Origin: Epiperipatus broadwayi
Taxonomy: Eukaryota; Onychophora; Udeonychophora; Euonychophora; Peripatidae
NCBI GenBank assembly: GCA_028023455.1
Contig: JAQFVV010012669.1
Coordinates: 248,001-312,000 of the forward strand
DNA: 64,000 bases
Reading direction: 5' to 3'
Below the pieces are notes generated by a model. It searched no databases. It was not told where the DNA came from and was given only the letters and a program-made list of their open reading frames with translations. The position numbers and the translations under genes were made by a program. Shown here piece by piece: positions 22,950 to 35,170 of this stretch; within the stretch, counting starts at the first letter, position 1; each line of letters starts with the position of its first letter.

Positions 22950-23165
22950 TGCTCTTTGTTCTCATACTAACTTTAATAAGCTTGAGTAATAACTGATTAT
23001 TATATGGTAGAACATTTAAATCTCCATCCTTAGACCAGTTTGTGTTTTCACTTTTATCATTTAGGACTCGGGATTCAAAATTAAAACCAATGAATTTATA
23101 AATCTAGGAACCATCTTTTAACTTATTGACTACTATCAAGATAAAAGTCTGAAATTAAAAAAAAA
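22950..23165 (+). mobile_element. SINE-like family C, copy 1
   Basis: Shares with 23290-23505 the order AAGnTTGAGnAATnACTGA, ATAGAACATTTAAATCyC, ACCAnCTTTTnA and AAGyCTGAAATTAAAAAA. TTTAAATCCC resembles a tRNA B box, hence the guess that it is tRNA-derived. Confidence 0.55.
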
Positions 23166-23289
23166 GTACTATGGTTTTGAAAGCAAGTTAATCCACTAGT
23201 ATGGTTTTATAGATTTGAATCCTAATCAGTAATTACATAATATAGTAATTTCGTATATTTTGTATTTTAACTTATTCAATATAATATAA

Positions 23290-23505
23290 ACAAGAACAAC
23301 TCTCTACTGTAGCACTATCTATAAGAAGTTTGAGGAATCAGTGACTATGAGATAATAGAACATTTAAATCCCACCAACTGATCATTTACTGGTAATTGAT
23401 TTTATTAATGAAAACTTGATTCAAATTAATGCAATTATGCATCATGTGATCACCTTTGATTCTGTATTTACTAGTAAGTTAAAAGCCTGAAATTAAAAAA
23501 CCTGA
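23290..23505 (+). mobile_element. SINE-like family C, copy 2
   Basis: Second copy about 340 bp downstream of the first, in the same orientation. It is better conserved in the ATAGAACATTTAAATCCC part. Confidence 0.55.
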
Positions 23506-23814
23506 AGTCAAACTGCTTATATATTTATATAATTTTAAACTATTAAAATGTGATTATTTAAAATAATGATTTTGTTTCAAAAACTATAAAAATTATTTTA
23601 ATACCATCAATAAAGTATTTTTTATAAAAAACATATAGCTATATAAACCATAGTCATATTTACATAATACAATCAAATGATTAATTAATCAGTAGATCAT
23701 ATGCCATTCGAGCAATAGAAATCCATCTATTTATCATTACAGTCATTTGCATTCATAGTTATTATTGTTAATAAAGTTTAATAATTGTACATTAAATATT
23801 ATTAATGTTTATTT

Positions 23815-23880
23815 GAGCCTGCATAGTTTGAGGCAGACTGTGGAACTCCAGGCCCATGGATTTTGGCCTAGTCATCATTT
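23815..23880 (+). mobile_element. Family B SINE-like copy 4
   Basis: GCATAGTTTGAGGCAG, then TGTGGAACTCCAGGCCCATGG: a diverged family B head and core. Confidence 0.45.
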
Positions 23881-24429
23881 CTGGTATTCATACTTTTTGT
23901 GAATTCCTGAGCAAATAAAGATATCAAATTATTTTTAAAGCTCATACAGTATATTTTATCATTTAAAGTACCACAATTTCATTCTATTAAAAAAAAAATT
24001 CTAGTCATGAATTAATATCATATCCTAATATTAGTGCTTTGAAATGTTTGTTTTTAAATCTCTCCATAATATTTAATAATGCTATTTCACGTGAATTTTT
24101 TTAGAATATATGAGAGAAGAGGATTTTTATATATTATTCCACAAGGTTTTTAGATCTGTAAATAAATATAATGATGATAAAGACTTGTGAATGTGAAATA
24201 TAAATATGGTGTTACTAAAATATTGATGTTTAAAGTAACCCAAATTGTCTCTAGTTATCAAAAAATAAAGATTCCATGGACTAGTCACTAAGCACTCTTA
24301 GCTAAACTATTTTAAATGATGACTATAAATAACAAAACATATACCAGTTTTTTGAAATTTTTTATCTACTTTCAGAAAACATAAGTAATTGATGTTTGTC
24401 TAAAGGATTTTCATGACTGTGCTTTATTT

Positions 24430-24610
24430 ATATCATCTAGTACTAGTTTGTCATTGGTCAGGCCAGAAACACTTGAAGAAGAGAGGAGAATAATATCATT
24501 GAAAACAATGTATTCTGTGATATGTTTGTTATTACTAATGATTGAATATGTTTGCAAAAGTATAAATGAGATTTAAATTTTTTTAAAAACATTCAACAAT
24601 GCAAATTATT
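24430..24610 (+). repeat. Dispersed repeat family E, copy 1, with a short conserved reading frame
   Basis: Aligns with 61148-61310. One plus-strand frame in both copies begins LVR and ends at a stop in the same place. Here it ends with LLLLMIEYVCKSINEI, in the other copy with MLLLTIECIWKDIGKV. Indels between the two are multiples of three. I do not recognise the protein; it may be the tail of an unidentified transposon ORF. Confidence 0.5.
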
Positions 24611-25619
24611 ATATTTTGATTTATTGAAGAATGCTGGTCCACCATGAAATATATAATGCAGATAGGTTGTCTTTTTCAGATGTCTTTATTTATTTGTTTT
24701 AAGAATGTACTGTAGAATGGAAATTCTAAATAAATTTAATAATTCATTTATACCATGAAATAGGACAATATATAATTAAAAACAAAATAAAAAATGTTAT
24801 CATGATTTAATTCATAAAATGGTGTCTTATTCTGGTTAGATATAAATAGCTGAAATTAGCATATTATTATTGTCCATTGTTGATATTGACAAATATTTAT
24901 TTTAAGTGAAAGAAATAAAAACATTTATGTATAAAGTGCAATTTAAGTGCAAATAATATCTGAAGAGGAATAAATATTATTTAAGCAATTGCTGAAAATT
25001 TGTTATGAAGCCAATAGTAGTGTTAAAATCAAGACAGTGCTAAAAAGTTGCTATAAAAATTTAACATCTTTACAATAAAACAATTGCTTTGTTAAAATTA
25101 GACGATTGTTAAAAAATTAACAGTTGTGAAACGAACAAATAATTCTAAGAAAAAGATTTATTTTAGCGATTACGAAAAGTGCGAAAAGAATAATAGCTAC
25201 GAAGTTTTTTTTATTTTAAAAAAATTAAATGTTTGATGAAAGATTATTATGAAAAATTGTGAAACAAATAATGATATTTTGTAAGTTAAGCAAATTGAGT
25301 GATAAGGTGCAGAAGAAATCACATTGAATCAAATGATTTTGATTGTCTTTACCTGAATGGCGAACATCATTAGATATGGCAATATCGTTATTGGGAATAT
25401 CTATTAATAAAACAGAATTAGTTATTATAATTAGTATGTGGTTAAAAATTAAAAAAATAGAATAAAAAATAATTATTTCTCTTAAAAAAAAAAAATTCTA
25501 ATCAATTTTAACTTTAGGTTAAAAAAAAATTCTCAATTTTGGATAAACTGTGAAAACAGTGTAATAACTTTCCATGTTCATCACATTAAAAATAAACTAA
25601 TTGAACAAAATATATTAAT

Positions 25620-25720
25620 AATTAGCAGCTCTCTATACTAGTGTCATATATAGTAAGCTTGTGTAATCAGTGATTACCAGAAAATAGTGTACTTCAATCT
25701 CTAGATTGATTTTGAGTTTA
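25620..25720 (+). mobile_element. SINE-like family C, copy 3 (partial)
   Basis: CTCTCTATACTAGTG, then AAGCTTGTGTAATCAGTGATTA, then AATAGTGTACTTCAATCTC: the head of family C. The 3' half is lost or too diverged to see. Confidence 0.45.
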
Positions 25721-28700
25721 CTTAAGTCTATTATAGATGACAGTAGAATAGATAGCTATTTTTGTTTATCAAAAAAATGTATAAGTTAAAGAATTGAATG
25801 GTATATTAATAGTAAAATGCCTTCACAAAATAAAAGCCTTAAAAAATATTTTAAGTTACCAATTTTATTCCAGCAATATATATATACAAAATTTCATTAA
25901 AAAAACAAAAACCTTATGTATATAAGATGCCCCTAAAGTTCTTGGGCAGATTTAAACTTTAATAATAAATAATAAGTTATAAAATGTTATAAACTCACAA
26001 CAAGCCTAATTTGAAAAAAAGCTTAATCATTAAACTTTTCTTTGAATTTATGAACTTCTTAGTAAGTGGATTTTAAAGAATGATCTTTCATCTGATCTAA
26101 CAACATTTATCCATTTAAATCTCTCTTTTTTTTTTTTTTTTTTAAAAAAAATAAAGGTAGAGAGAATATTAACACAATCATATAAATGCAGAGTTTGAAA
26201 ACTAACTTGAATATTTACATGATAGTAGTTATATTAAAGTTTAACGTTACTGTAAATTATTTCCAAATTCTATAATTAAGCATCATTTATTTCCCTGTTT
26301 ATTTATCAATAATTAGCAATTACACAACATCTAATACATTTTAGCTTTATATTCAATTAAACTGAAAACACTGCAGTTTTTATGCATTATTTAGTTCTAA
26401 GTTAATAACTATTCAATATAATAAATTATAACTGATTGCATTTATGTATTGCAAGTTATTAAAAATATAAAAGGACTTTAGGATACAGATATATTTATAT
26501 ATTTTACAATTAATTCACACTCTTAGAACTTTAAAACCAAGGCCATAGTTCTGAAACACTATGTTAGTGGCACTTAGAATGAATTTAATCCAAAGCAGGT
26601 TTCATCAGTTGAATTAAGTTATCTGATGGTCCCAAATAAAACATAACACTGCTTTATTTATTTAATGATTAATATTACATAAATTTATCTTATTGGTGAG
26701 TTTTTCTCTATAATACTTTTCACAGTAATCACTTGTTAATAAATATCTGAATATTTATTATCCAGTCCTTTTTTGAGATGTTATTGTTATGAATAGTTGC
26801 ATAATACAAAATTTCAATAAAGTCAATTGGTAGAATATAAAAAGAGCTAAAATAAAATATTATATGATTAACATATAGTAAATTCTTAATCTACTGTATT
26901 TTAAGAGACTAAGGAGAATAAATGATTGATATGTAAAAATAATAAAATCTATTAAAAGTTAAAGATAAAGCAATTCAATGATTAGTCACTGAAATATAAA
27001 ACACATAAAATAAAAATTAACCATTAGCTTTAAGTAAAAATTACACATTATAATTCAAAACAGTTCATACTTATTATTTTGTAAAATGTAATACATACAT
27101 ATATATATATACACACATTCAAAAAGTACACTGTATATACATCTTTAATACAATAATTACATATATTTAAAAAACTGGAATTAATATAAATTATATATAA
27201 TCATTAAATTTTTTAAAATAATCTTATCTAATCATTAATTTATTGCAAAAAATAAAAAAAATAAATTGATATTTATTTGTTCATAATAAATTTTACATCT
27301 TTAATTGTCACTTTTTTTTAAACTATTAAATTTTTAATAGAAAATTGCAAATGAAACAAAAATCTTTATAAAGTTTTCTAAAAAGTAAAAGAAATAAGTT
27401 ATTGTATCTCTAAATTATAAAAATAAAATGAGAAAAAGTTTTTAAATAAAAATGTAGATTAAAAAAAAAACTACCTATAATAGGTAAATATTGCATTGTG
27501 ATCATGATTTATCAATAAGAGATGTCAAAAAAAAATCCAAAACAATGGTATAAATTTGATACCAAAGAAAAAAAAAAAGATGGATACCAAAAAATACCTA
27601 ATAAATTAGGAGTTCACTATATATAATTAAACAGACTAGCACAGTTATAAATGTAAATAAACTTGAAAACTGAATAAGTGATGTTTCATGCACTGTGATT
27701 GGACATTGCATCTCTCCAAGTTTGATTATACAATGTTATATAATAAATAAGAGTGATAAATTATCTCTTAAAGCACTAATTATGTATTACTGCAATGCTC
27801 TTTAGTATCAAACTTATCTACCTTGTAAGTGAAAATGGATTTTTTTGTATGAAAGTACGTTACTTTAATACGAGGGTAATGCATTAATACATAGCTATCA
27901 TGTTAAGAAAAAGTTTATCACTTTTATGTAGCACATATTATTTAGTGCTGCATAATTTGATATTTATATATATTTTTTATATATTTAAATAGAAGTATAA
28001 TATACATACTTAAACTAGATGTAATTAGAGGGGATTTGATCCCAGATTTTTCAGTCATATACAATTTTTATCCTTAATTAGCTAACATGCCTCTTAGAAT
28101 TTTTAATGTGCATTCATTAATTTATCATTTGATTATTTTCAATGATTACATTTTTCTCTATATGTTAAAGTGAATAAAAACCATCACTCTTAAGTCTTAC
28201 TGTATAAACATTATTAGTAGATTATTTTAAACTGCACTCTGACTTGAACTCCATTTCAGATAAATATCTTAATGTTCATAATGTATAGCTTCACATTTAC
28301 ACACTAATAGCTCCATAGCCTATAAAACTTACATAAATAAAATTTATTTTTTCAGTTGTTTTATTTCTTTATTGTTTTTTTAAATCCAGAATTAATATAT
28401 GATAATTTATCAGGACCATTGTCATATTAAAATAAATAAATATTCACATCGGATAGACTGAGATCCTCCTCCCTTTCTGCTATTAGATAAAAATCGAACT
28501 GATAATTTTCTCACGACCAATCTATCTTATATTGAATAAACTGTTAAGGGCATTTAAATGTTTATTTTTCGAATAAAATAATTTTCATAAATTTATAAAA
28601 CATATAATTTTTCAAAAAAAATTCATTTTAATATTCATTTGTAAACACATTTTTTATAACAGTAAATAATGTGGGCAAAATGTGGAAAATAAACTGCAAT

Positions 28701-29133
28701 AACCTGTAGTATCAAAATCTTCTATATATAGATGAAAAAATAATTTCATTTTTTTTTTTTTTGCCTGAAGAGTTTAATACTGGTGGTGTTGCATTTTGTA
28801 ACTACAGTTTAAGAAATTTATTGCTCAGAATGTTGTTAGTTATTCATCATTACTGTAATATTTTATCATTACATATGAAATTAGATCAGGTTTTGGGTAT
28901 CTGACATAGAAGCCTTTAATCTTGTTGTTACACATTCTTAAAAAAAGACCATGAGTCCAAACATAAATATAAAACAACCTAATTAATTTTGTTTGAACCA
29001 TGCAAAATTATTTTCATTGTTGATATCTTCTACATGTATTTCACCAAAAACTGTTTAAATTTTTAACTATAAAAACTTTCACTGCAGCGCATAGACATAT
29101 ATAAGTGTACTAATTTGACTATTATAGTATATA
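25721..29133. other. Long AT-rich stretch with simple repeats
   Basis: Contains a poly(T)/poly(A) block at about 26126-26152 and a (TA)n(CA)n run at about 27095-27117. I see no coding exon, RNA gene or shared repeat here. Confidence 0.35.
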
Positions 29134-30000
29134 CACCTGGGTCTCTTTTTACACGTACTTATTTAATACGATTTTGAAGTTACGTGATTCGTGTTTCACT
29201 GGAAGTCGATTTCTGATAATGCGCTATTACTTTAAATAATAAATTTCGCGCACTTACGTTATATTGAAAGTAATAGCACGTTATTGGAATTCGACTTTCA
29301 TCTTAGTAATTTCAATATTTTCAGTGCTTTATAATAGTAAGATTTTATGCAATAATGAAATTAAGATCATGATTTCCACATTTTATGTATACACATATTA
29401 AATTTTACAAGATTATAATGTAAATTTGTTCAAACATTGTGTGTGTTAATTTTGCATTTTAAATCACATTCTGTTTTTGCTTTTTAAAAAAGAACGTAAT
29501 CAATTATTATTTTCTTATTAATGACACTAATCACTAATGTGCTCTTAAATTCCAATGAGAGTTAAATGGTTGTATGTCTGGATATCGTGAGCTTCGTAAA
29601 CAATTAATAAAATCATCGTCTCAAAGATTAATTACTAATTACGTTGTCATCAGAAAATCATAATAATTAAAACGTGTATAAAAAATGTAAATTACTGTAC
29701 TGTAAATTATGCATAAAAATATATTATTTTGAATAAAATTAAATATTATAGTTAAAAAAAGTTTGTCTTGTATCAATTTTTTTCAAATTTGAAATTTTTT
29801 ATTAGTCATATTTTATTTCCTTATTTTTTTGCGTGCGAATTTTAAAGTAATTTTACGTTGGTGCTTTGCTTTTATGCGAATTTTGAAAAATCACTGTCCG
29901 CATCCCCCCTTTTTCAATGTAAGTTATGTCTATTTTTGCATAATTTCATTTGCGCATGTTTTCTGAGGAAACTATCTATCGTGTAAAACGAGACCCAGGT
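29134..30000 (+). mobile_element. TA-target DNA transposon, nonautonomous copy (copy 1)
   Basis: It begins CACCTGGGTCTC right after TA and ends GAGACCCAGGT, giving inverted termini. The last G appears lost. Its last 300 bp, read in reverse, match the left part of 57441-58641 in order (e.g. TTTTTCAATGTAAGTTA, AAAATTTGAAATTTTTTATTAG, TTTGTCTTGTATCAATTT, AATCATCGTCTC), and its first 80 bp match that copy's right end. The TA target and inverted ends suit the Tc1/mariner-pogo group. There is no transposase frame here. A foldback insertion lies at 29201-29299. Confidence 0.8.
29201..29299. repeat. Foldback nested in the transposon copy, arms about 33 bp
   Basis: GGAAGTCGATTTCTGATAAT...TATTACTTT (29201-29233) pairs with AAAGTAATA...GAATTCGACTTTC (29267-29299) with several mismatches. 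It is absent from the corresponding part of the copy at 57441-58641, so it looks like a separate insertion. Confidence 0.7.
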
Positions 30001-30511
30001 ATATAATAAATTTAAGTCAATAGTCCCATCAATTTTGTAGAACCCATTTTTTTAATCCTATCTAGCTAATAGTTTCAAAGAATCACTATCAAATGATTAT
30101 TCATTAACTTGGATTTAATTTTTTTTATTAAAAAAAAGGGTAAATATATATATTTACCCATCATTTATTTTAAAGAAAGGTAATAGTTTTTTTTAATAAA
30201 CTCTTTACTATATCTTACACACAGAAAAAGACTTCACTAAAGTGGATGGTCTTTATTTTTATTTTTTTAAATCTTTTTCTTCTTTTTAATCAGTATTTGG
30301 CTTTTGTAAATTCTTATATTTGAATTTAGTTAGAAAATGATCATATGATGCTGTGGAATAGCTTTAACAGCTAGGCTTAGGAAGTCCACAAAAGAGTTAA
30401 TATTATCACACCCTTGTCCTATAAAATTAAATATGCATGCCACTAAGTTACTAGCTTAGAGACCATTGAGTAAAGTTTAAATCAATAATACCTTTATTAT
30501 GTACATGTAAA
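30001..30511. other. AT-rich stretch between transposon and gag remnant
   Basis: Nothing recognised. The part next to 30512 may be sequence into which the retroelement fragment was truncated. Confidence 0.35.
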
Positions 30512-31864
30512 CTAATTCTGGTAATGGGCCTTTTTCCACCACATTAACTCATTCCCTTGGAAGTGGTTGTATGCGATGATTAGCTTTTCACCTTCTGACA
30601 AATTGTGGTTGATGGAGAAGAATAGATTAAAGCTCCTAAGGTGTTCTATAGAGACTTCATTGGCTGATCCTTTGAAGACCTTGAGTCTCACAAATTGGTT
30701 GATTGCACTGATCTGTGTTGCATGGCTGGGCTCTGTTCATCTTCATGAAGTTTTTTGTGGGGTCAATACTTGGGTATCTGGGTTGGTTTGACTGGTACTT
30801 GGGATTATCTCTTCCAATAAAAATGAAAGGAATCTCCTCCCCCCGATTTTCAAAAAAAAGGGGGTTTTAAAAAGGGGCCTTTCCCCCCAAAATTTTGGGA
30901 AAAAATAAAAATTATCCCTTTACATTTTTTTTTTTTTTTTTTTTTTTTTCTTTTGCCCCTTTTTTCTGTTGCATCCTTTGGCATAGCTCGGATTCGATAA
31001 ATATAAATCTTTTACTGATGACTTCATCCATGTGGCCAATTCAATCGCATGTCTCATTTGTGTCTTCTATCACTTTCTTCAAAGTTACTTTGTCTGAAGT
31101 TATTTCTGTTTCATTTGAGGCCATCAGGTTCTCCAGATGATTTAAATTATGGCCTATGGTTTCTAAGGTCCTGTTGCACATTTCTGACTTGATATTTTGC
31201 CATGCATAGAGTTGGTCCATCTTTGTATGGATGTCTTGGAACTCTCTCTGAACTTTGACTTGGTGCTTCTTTTGGTCCTTACATACTTTGTCCCTGAAAG
31301 TTTCATGGCTTTGGTATATGTCTGAATACTTGAGGTTCAATTGACTAGCAATGCTACATTTAAATTCTTCAAACCATTGTTGGTATTGCACATACTTTTT
31401 ATCTATTCCTTTCCTCATTTCTTCTACTACTTGCTTCAGTTCAGTATTGTCCCTCTGGGCATTACTTAAATTTATGGACAGTTGTTCCATGTTTGCTGAC
31501 AGTCTAGTTTCTACATCTTTTATTCCCAATTGCAGATCTGCCTTCATATTATTCATGTTTTCTTTTTTTTCTTCTTTCATGCTATCTATCTTTGTCATAA
31601 TAGTTTGAAATATTTGTTCCATGGCAATCCTATTTTCTGTAGCCTGTGCTACTTTGGTTCTGGGTGCTTGAGCCACATTACTATTAGATGATTCTTGAAT
31701 TCAAAGTCTCACTTGGATTGTGATGTGTACCTGTGGAGGGTTACTAATCTTGGTCATAGATCCCCCTGGTATTTGAATACATGAAGACCCTTGCTGCTAA
31801 CATCAGTATCTTCCATCTCACAATCACTACTGCTTTGAGATTCTTCAGAATATTTTGTATCCAT
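30512..31864 (-). pseudogene. Gypsy-like LTR retrotransposon gag remnant with coiled-coil N-terminal region
   Basis: Minus-strand reading starts at an ATG near 31864 with an acidic serine-rich stretch. After a frameshift and a stop it continues as a 211-codon open frame (31676-31041) rich in E, K, Q and L in heptad-like patterns, so probably coiled coil. After the suspicious homopolymer patch at 30835-30960, a second piece (about 30720-30512) shows the order FKGSANEV, LRSFNLFF, GEKLIIAYNHF and GNELMWW. That is the pattern of retrotransposon gag capsid domains (F-x-G, then F, then L-x-G-x-A-x-x-W-W). Protease, reverse transcriptase, integrase and LTRs are not seen. Gag proteins of this type assemble the particle around the element RNA. 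The gag call rests mainly on the capsid-like block. Confidence 0.65.
30835..30965. other. Homopolymer-rich patch, probable sequence artefact
   Basis: Runs such as CCCCCC, AAAAAAAA, GGGGG, TTTT, CCCCCC, then a T run of about 23, all within about 130 bp and interrupting the gag remnant. This compressed-run texture is unlike the surrounding DNA and suggests low-quality base calls at a read end or join. Confidence 0.6.
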
Positions 31865-33949
31865 TCTTAATAATTGTCTCTCACTCCTTGTTATCATTAA
31901 ATTTCTTTTTGACAATCGAGTATAACATTAATTCTTTTATAGAGATACAAATGGATATATGCCATAGGACTCTACACCACTCCTCATGATTTTGCGCTTA
32001 TGTTTAATTTTTTTTATATGTTGCTTTTAATGCCTACTCTTTAACCTATTCCTTTTATTTGCCTGACCCATCTATTTTAGTTTGGTTTATTAATTAATTA
32101 TTTATTTATTGCTGGTCTCAGCTTATTACTTTACTCTCGTTATTTAAGCTGCATCCAATGCCTCATGTGTGATTTTCTCTTGATGTATTTATTTGGAAGT
32201 GATTTAAACTCATGAGATTCATTGCTTGTTGCAGGCATAGGTTGATTACGATGTCATACTATGAAATTTGACAAAAGGATAAGTTCAAAAAAATAAAAAT
32301 AAAAAAAACCTTTTTTTTAATTACCAGTCCAATAGCTGGACTTGTCTGTGAATTTCCAGATTCATGCCTAAAGTTAGAGTGCCAGATGTAAGAGGCTTAT
32401 TGTATATATGTGTAATCAGATGTAATGGGTCTTTTCCTACCATAGCCTTTCGATCAGCTGTACCAGATGTGATGGATCAGTGGTTAGTCCTAATAAAAGG
32501 GAAAAATGCATCTTACTATGGTTGGACCAAGGGTTTTTCAGTGGGATGCTGATGATGGCATGATGGAATGCATAACCTATGATTGCATCTATCTCCAATG
32601 GATTAGCTTTGTGTTTTATTCATTAAATCTAGAGGCACTTTGGGTTAATTTATCCACCTCCTTCTCCTTCTTCTGGCTCCATTATGCCTCAATATTCAAA
32701 CTTAGGGAGAACTTGCCTTCAACTCTCTCCAGGGATAAAATTACACAAGTTAACAACTGCTGTATCTCTATATAGGTTACAGTTGGCTTAAACATTCACC
32801 CATGTATTTTTCAGTATGATTATATAAAAATGAGTCATATGTATGTTCTAAGCTACAGGTTGATTGGTGAATGCAAGATGATTTTAATAAACTAGAGACC
32901 AGTTTGATATAAATGAATTTTTAACATTTATTGGATAACCAAATAAAGTAAAGATGAAAATACTTTAACAATATGAAACATTATAATTATATCTGTCAAA
33001 AATGGGTTTTTACCATATTAACAATTAATATATATTTATGATTCCCCCTGACTCAATGGTAGACATTCATGACATGACACTAATTATTTACAAGGCAAAT
33101 AAAAAAAATTATAAAATAAAATGATTTAAAGTGACTATGAAACTAACTAGCTAATTGTTCCACAGATATATATCTGCAGTCGTATTATCAATCAATTCAG
33201 ATTTACATGATTGATCTTCTTGTGGGCTCCCCATCTATATATATAAATCCCTACTGTTGATGGAAAAGAACATTTATCTCAGAAGATTAGTCATTCATAC
33301 CGAAAAGAAAACATATAATGATTATTAATTAACACAAACATATAACAAACTCTGTCCTGTAATAAGTGTTTGCATTTAATATGGAATAATATTAAAGATC
33401 TTACCATTCTCCCATATTATGATGATCAATGTGAAGTCACTATAGTGGGAAAATTGATCTAAACTTTATTTGTAATGGCAAAAAAAAATTAATCAAACTT
33501 ATTTCCCCTCCCTTTTCTACTCCCACTTATAATAAACTCTTCCAAAACATAAGCTATAAATGTTTATGCTCCCAAGTGTAGAAATAAAATAAAGAAAAAT
33601 TTACAAATATATGTATGCAATAATAACACATAACAAAATCAAAATTTTATTAAATCATCTTGATTATTGTTCATGAGTTCAGCAACAATATCCTTCAAAT
33701 ATACAGTCTATTCTTTCCTTAGGTAAAATATCAAACACTCATTGACATCTCTATGAAACATGCTTAAAATAATATTGCATCAATCCCCTCCATCAATCTT
33801 CAGCCTTGCTCTATATGTAGGCATTTAATATTGGATAATAGATATTCCTTCAAGCATTATAAGAGTAGATAAATGAAGTCATTATGTTTCCATGGTCAGA
33901 ATAAAGGGGGTCCCTCCTAGGGCATTATTTTTTTAAAAAATAATTTCAC
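31865..33949. other. AT-rich stretch, nothing recognised
   Basis: The part at 32340-32700 is a little less AT-rich and has overlapping short plus-strand frames without family features. A short (TA)n run lies near 33234-33245. Confidence 0.35.
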
Positions 33950-34100
33950 AGTGTTTTTTAAAATATTAAATTTTTTTTCATTTTTTGGATTTATTGTTTT
34001 TTTTTAAAGAAAAAAAATTTCATTATTTTTTTACACTGGTGGTGGTGTTTTCCCCCCTTTTTTTGGTAGTATTTTTTTTTTTTTCAAAAAAAAATTTATT
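33950..34100. other. Homopolymer-rich patch, probable sequence artefact
   Basis: Many runs of T, A and C crowd together (e.g. T8, T9, A8, C6 with T8, T14, A9). The texture is the same as at 30835-30965 and 44205-44305. Confidence 0.5.
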
Positions 34101-35100
34101 TGTTTTCTCTTACTAAACTATCAATATTAATTTTTTTATTATGGCCTTACATCAATGAATTTATATGGGAAAGCCAGTATTTTCGAATGTGGCATCCATT
34201 TTCTTTAGCATTCAAAAATTTGCTCTCTCGATGTTGACTTTCTATTGCTAATACATTATCTTTTAAAAAAAGAGACCGGATATAAACTGGGTTTGTTTTT
34301 TTAATATTGTGCTTAGTTTCCAGTACTTGGTATACTAAAACTTTCATTTCCTTCTATACTGCCACAGTTGCCTACTGTTATGTAAATTACATCAGTAATC
34401 ATTAATCTCAAAAATTACATAATGGAATTCTAATTTTGTTTTTCCACAATTGGTTGCTTGGGATTAGCTTGACATTGGGTCATGACTATGCTTACCCAGT
34501 CTCATCCACACTATTATCCTATTTAATTTGTGGTGCACAATACAATGACTATTAGTTTTTTATTAGTGTACATATATATTTGGACAATTTTTTTTAAGTG
34601 TTCATTTCTGTTTCTTTCCATTCAATGGAATTTTTTTTATTATATAAAGAAAATTTGTTTATTTCGACATCTATTATTTTAATATTGAGCAAAGTAACTA
34701 TTCATCACACACACACACATATATATATATATATGTATGCTTAAAAAATAAGATAGTGTGTATTCAATAACTTATTAGTTAAGCATAAGTTTTGAATGGC
34801 TTGATCTGGTGAAGTGAATTAATATAGGCTGATTGTACACTACCTTTACAATTCTTTTATCTATTTGTCTTGGGTGAACCAAATCAGTATGGAATTAATT
34901 TTACTGATATATGTGTGTAATTGTTATGACATATTGAAAGGTTTACAAAATATAACTTTTAACAGTTGTCTGATGTAAAGAATAAATGTTATCTCCATGC
35001 ACACATTTTATAAGCAATAGTAGTGAATTCTGACATAGCTAAATTTTATCAGCTTCTGGTATTCAAATTTCATATCAATTTCTGAACAACAACCTCTGAT
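34101..35100. other. AT-rich stretch with (CA)n(TA)n microsatellite
   Basis: A compound (CA)n(TA)n microsatellite occupies about 34707-34735. The 66-codon minus-strand frame at 34147-34347 has no family signature. Confidence 0.4.
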
Positions 35101-35170
35101 TACATAGTGCAAAGATAGAATGGTGGGTTCTGGAGCTCAAAGTCCATGGTCATGGTGGCCCTCTATCACC
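35101..35170 (+). mobile_element. Family B SINE-like copy 5
   Basis: TAGTGCAAAGATAGAATGG, then TTCTGGAGCTCAAAGTCCATGG, then TCTATC. This is the copy that best shows the family B core. Confidence 0.6.

Noticed and set aside
31351-31608. 85-codon plus-strand frame
   Set aside because: Shadow of the minus-strand gag coiled-coil frame.
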